Shown: piece after piece, positions 62,701 through 64,000 of the stretch
Position numbering within the stretch: the first letter of the stretch is position 1
How the letters are laid out: the number at the start of each line of letters is the position of its first letter
Assembly (NCBI GenBank): GCA_016946835.1
Contig: JACVTC010000102.1
Location: forward strand, 507,501-571,500
Reading direction: 5' to 3'
Length of the DNA: 64,000 bases
From: Neocallimastix lanati (nom. inval.)
Lineage: Eukaryota; Neocallimastigomycota; Neocallimastigomycetes; Neocallimastigales; Neocallimastigaceae
Notes under the pieces: generated by a model
Seen by the model: only the letters and a program-made list of their open reading frames with translations
What the model was told of the DNA's origin: nothing
Database searches by the model: none
Position numbers and translations under genes: made by a program

Positions 62701-64000
62701 TTGATTTCTTAATGCTTTTAGTTAATTCGTTTTTATAAATTTTTAAAATGTTAAGGAGTTATTCAATGGTAATATTTGCTGGAATATTTAATAAATCTTC
62801 ACAAATATTATATGCTCATGGTTTCTCATCATCTGTAAGGTAGGTTTTTGTTTCTTTTTTTTTTCTGCTAAATTTTCATTCTTCATTGTATCCATATTAT
62901 TAATTTTAATATTATTTTATTAATTTTATAGTCTGAATCATTATTATTAATATTATTCTTAAAGATTTTTCTTTTCTATGCTTTATTATTATTTTCAACT
63001 TTTCCATTTTTATTTTCATTATTATTATCATTTTTAATATTATTGTTAAGGACTTTTTTACTTATTCTTCTAGTAGGCATAATAATTTGTCTGTTATTTG
63101 TAATATTATTAGATAAATTATTATTTTGTATAGGTTTATTAATATTATATAATTAAATATTTTATTTTGAGAAATAGTTTGTGAATTATTATCGAAAGTT
63201 TTATTATAATTATTCCTTATATTACGTAACTCTTATTAGCGTTTGCTAATATAATATTATATTTTTTATCCCTTTCTCTTTTTGCAGCAGCCATAATTTT
63301 TTCCAAGTTGCCAGGATTGTCGTAAGAAGATACTACAGCATTGTCTCCATTATAATCATGATTCTTATCATTTTCAAAATAAAATTGTTCATTATTATAT
63401 TATTGTAATCATTATTATAATCATTATTACCATAATTGTTAAAATTAACATTATCATAATTTTCATTATAAATATTATCATATATATTATTGTAGTTATT
63501 ATTATAATTGTTATGATTATTACTATAAGTATTATTGAGACAACTATTAGCGATATTGTTCTCAACATAATCAATATATACATTTTGATTATTGGAAATT
63601 AGTCTTCTTCCATAATCTAGTTTTTTGAGTATTTTATATTGTTTTGTTGATACCTGAGTTATGGGCAATACCTAAAAAAATATATGACCTGGCTCATGGC
63701 ACCAATAACATACTTTTATATGTAGGTTCTCTAAACCCCTGGTAATATCATCAACACTACTCAAATCATTATTGTTTGAATTATTATTATATTTCTTGGA
63801 ATCTTTTTATTATTCATTCTATTTAATGTATTATTATTAATATTATTATAATTGTTCAAATTATTGTTAAAATTATTACTCCTCTGTAATTCATTATTTA
63901 AATTCTTATTTAAGAAAGAGCTATAATTATTATTTAATTGATTAAAGTTTTGGTTGGGTTTATATCCATTAACAAATGGATAATTATTTTGAATATTATT
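62701..64000 (-). pseudogene. gag region of the right-hand relic, truncated by the window edge
   Basis: Minus-strand sequence is Asn-rich, with blocks such as NQNFNQLNNNYSSFLNKNL. Near 63670-63710 it reads KVCYWCHEPGHIFF, a CCHC zinc-knuckle whose last Cys is replaced and which runs into a stop. 63333-63668 continues TKQYKILKKLDYGRRLISNN, then Asn/Tyr repeats. The order relative to RT fits gag. The 5' end lies beyond 64000. Confidence 0.65.

Noticed and set aside
1-64000. CRISPR array or bacterial operon signals
   Set aside because: No spaced identical repeats with unique spacers were found; the genes are eukaryotic, with spliceosomal introns.

Overview
The window looks like nuclear DNA of an anaerobic gut fungus (Neocallimastigomycota). 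Four things in the sequence point that way. The DNA is extremely AT-rich, with long poly-A, poly-T and AAT tracts between genes. Proteins carry long Asn and Ser runs. A secreted GH5 endoglucanase ends in two Cys-rich fungal dockerins, the docking modules of the gut-fungal cellulosome. A flagellar radial-spoke gene (RSPH14-like) implies a zoospore-forming fungus. The genus cannot be read from the sequence.

Layout. 1-8622 is gene-free, repeat-rich DNA with a small inverted-repeat element at its left end. 8623-16452 (+) is one 2609-residue exon for a GATA zinc-finger regulator; I also see a divergent bromodomain in its N-terminal part. 19399-22226 (+) is a spliced tandem-PH-domain gene whose first exon I could not place. 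23212-24350 (-) is a complete five-exon dim1 (U5 snRNP thioredoxin-like protein). 26083-29722 (+) is a three-exon gene of unknown function. 31552-34370 (-) is a ten-exon RSPH14-like gene. 36011-36965 (-) is a two-exon gene for an Asn/Met-repeat protein. 36966-41340 has no recognisable gene.

41430-64000 is accessory DNA. It holds a tandem satellite, a tRNA-like sequence beside a Ty3/gypsy fragment, and a decayed Ty3/gypsy element with a chromodomain-like tail (about 44336-52400). A second LTR-bounded element (44596-46881) is nested in that one and carries a broken lectin-like gene. Next comes a truncated rolling-circle Rep-like gene preceded by three stem-loops (53142-53716), then the GH5 endoglucanase (55607-57025, -), a foldback element, and a minus-strand Ty3/gypsy relic that runs off the right end.

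The genes do not form a pathway. The left two thirds are ordinary housekeeping, cytoskeletal and regulatory genes, each with its own AT-rich flanks. The right third is a landing zone for mobile and foreign DNA, in which the intronless GH5 gene is the one clearly intact gene. Splice sites were read by eye from GT/AG signals, reading-frame phase and family similarity. No search or alignment was run.
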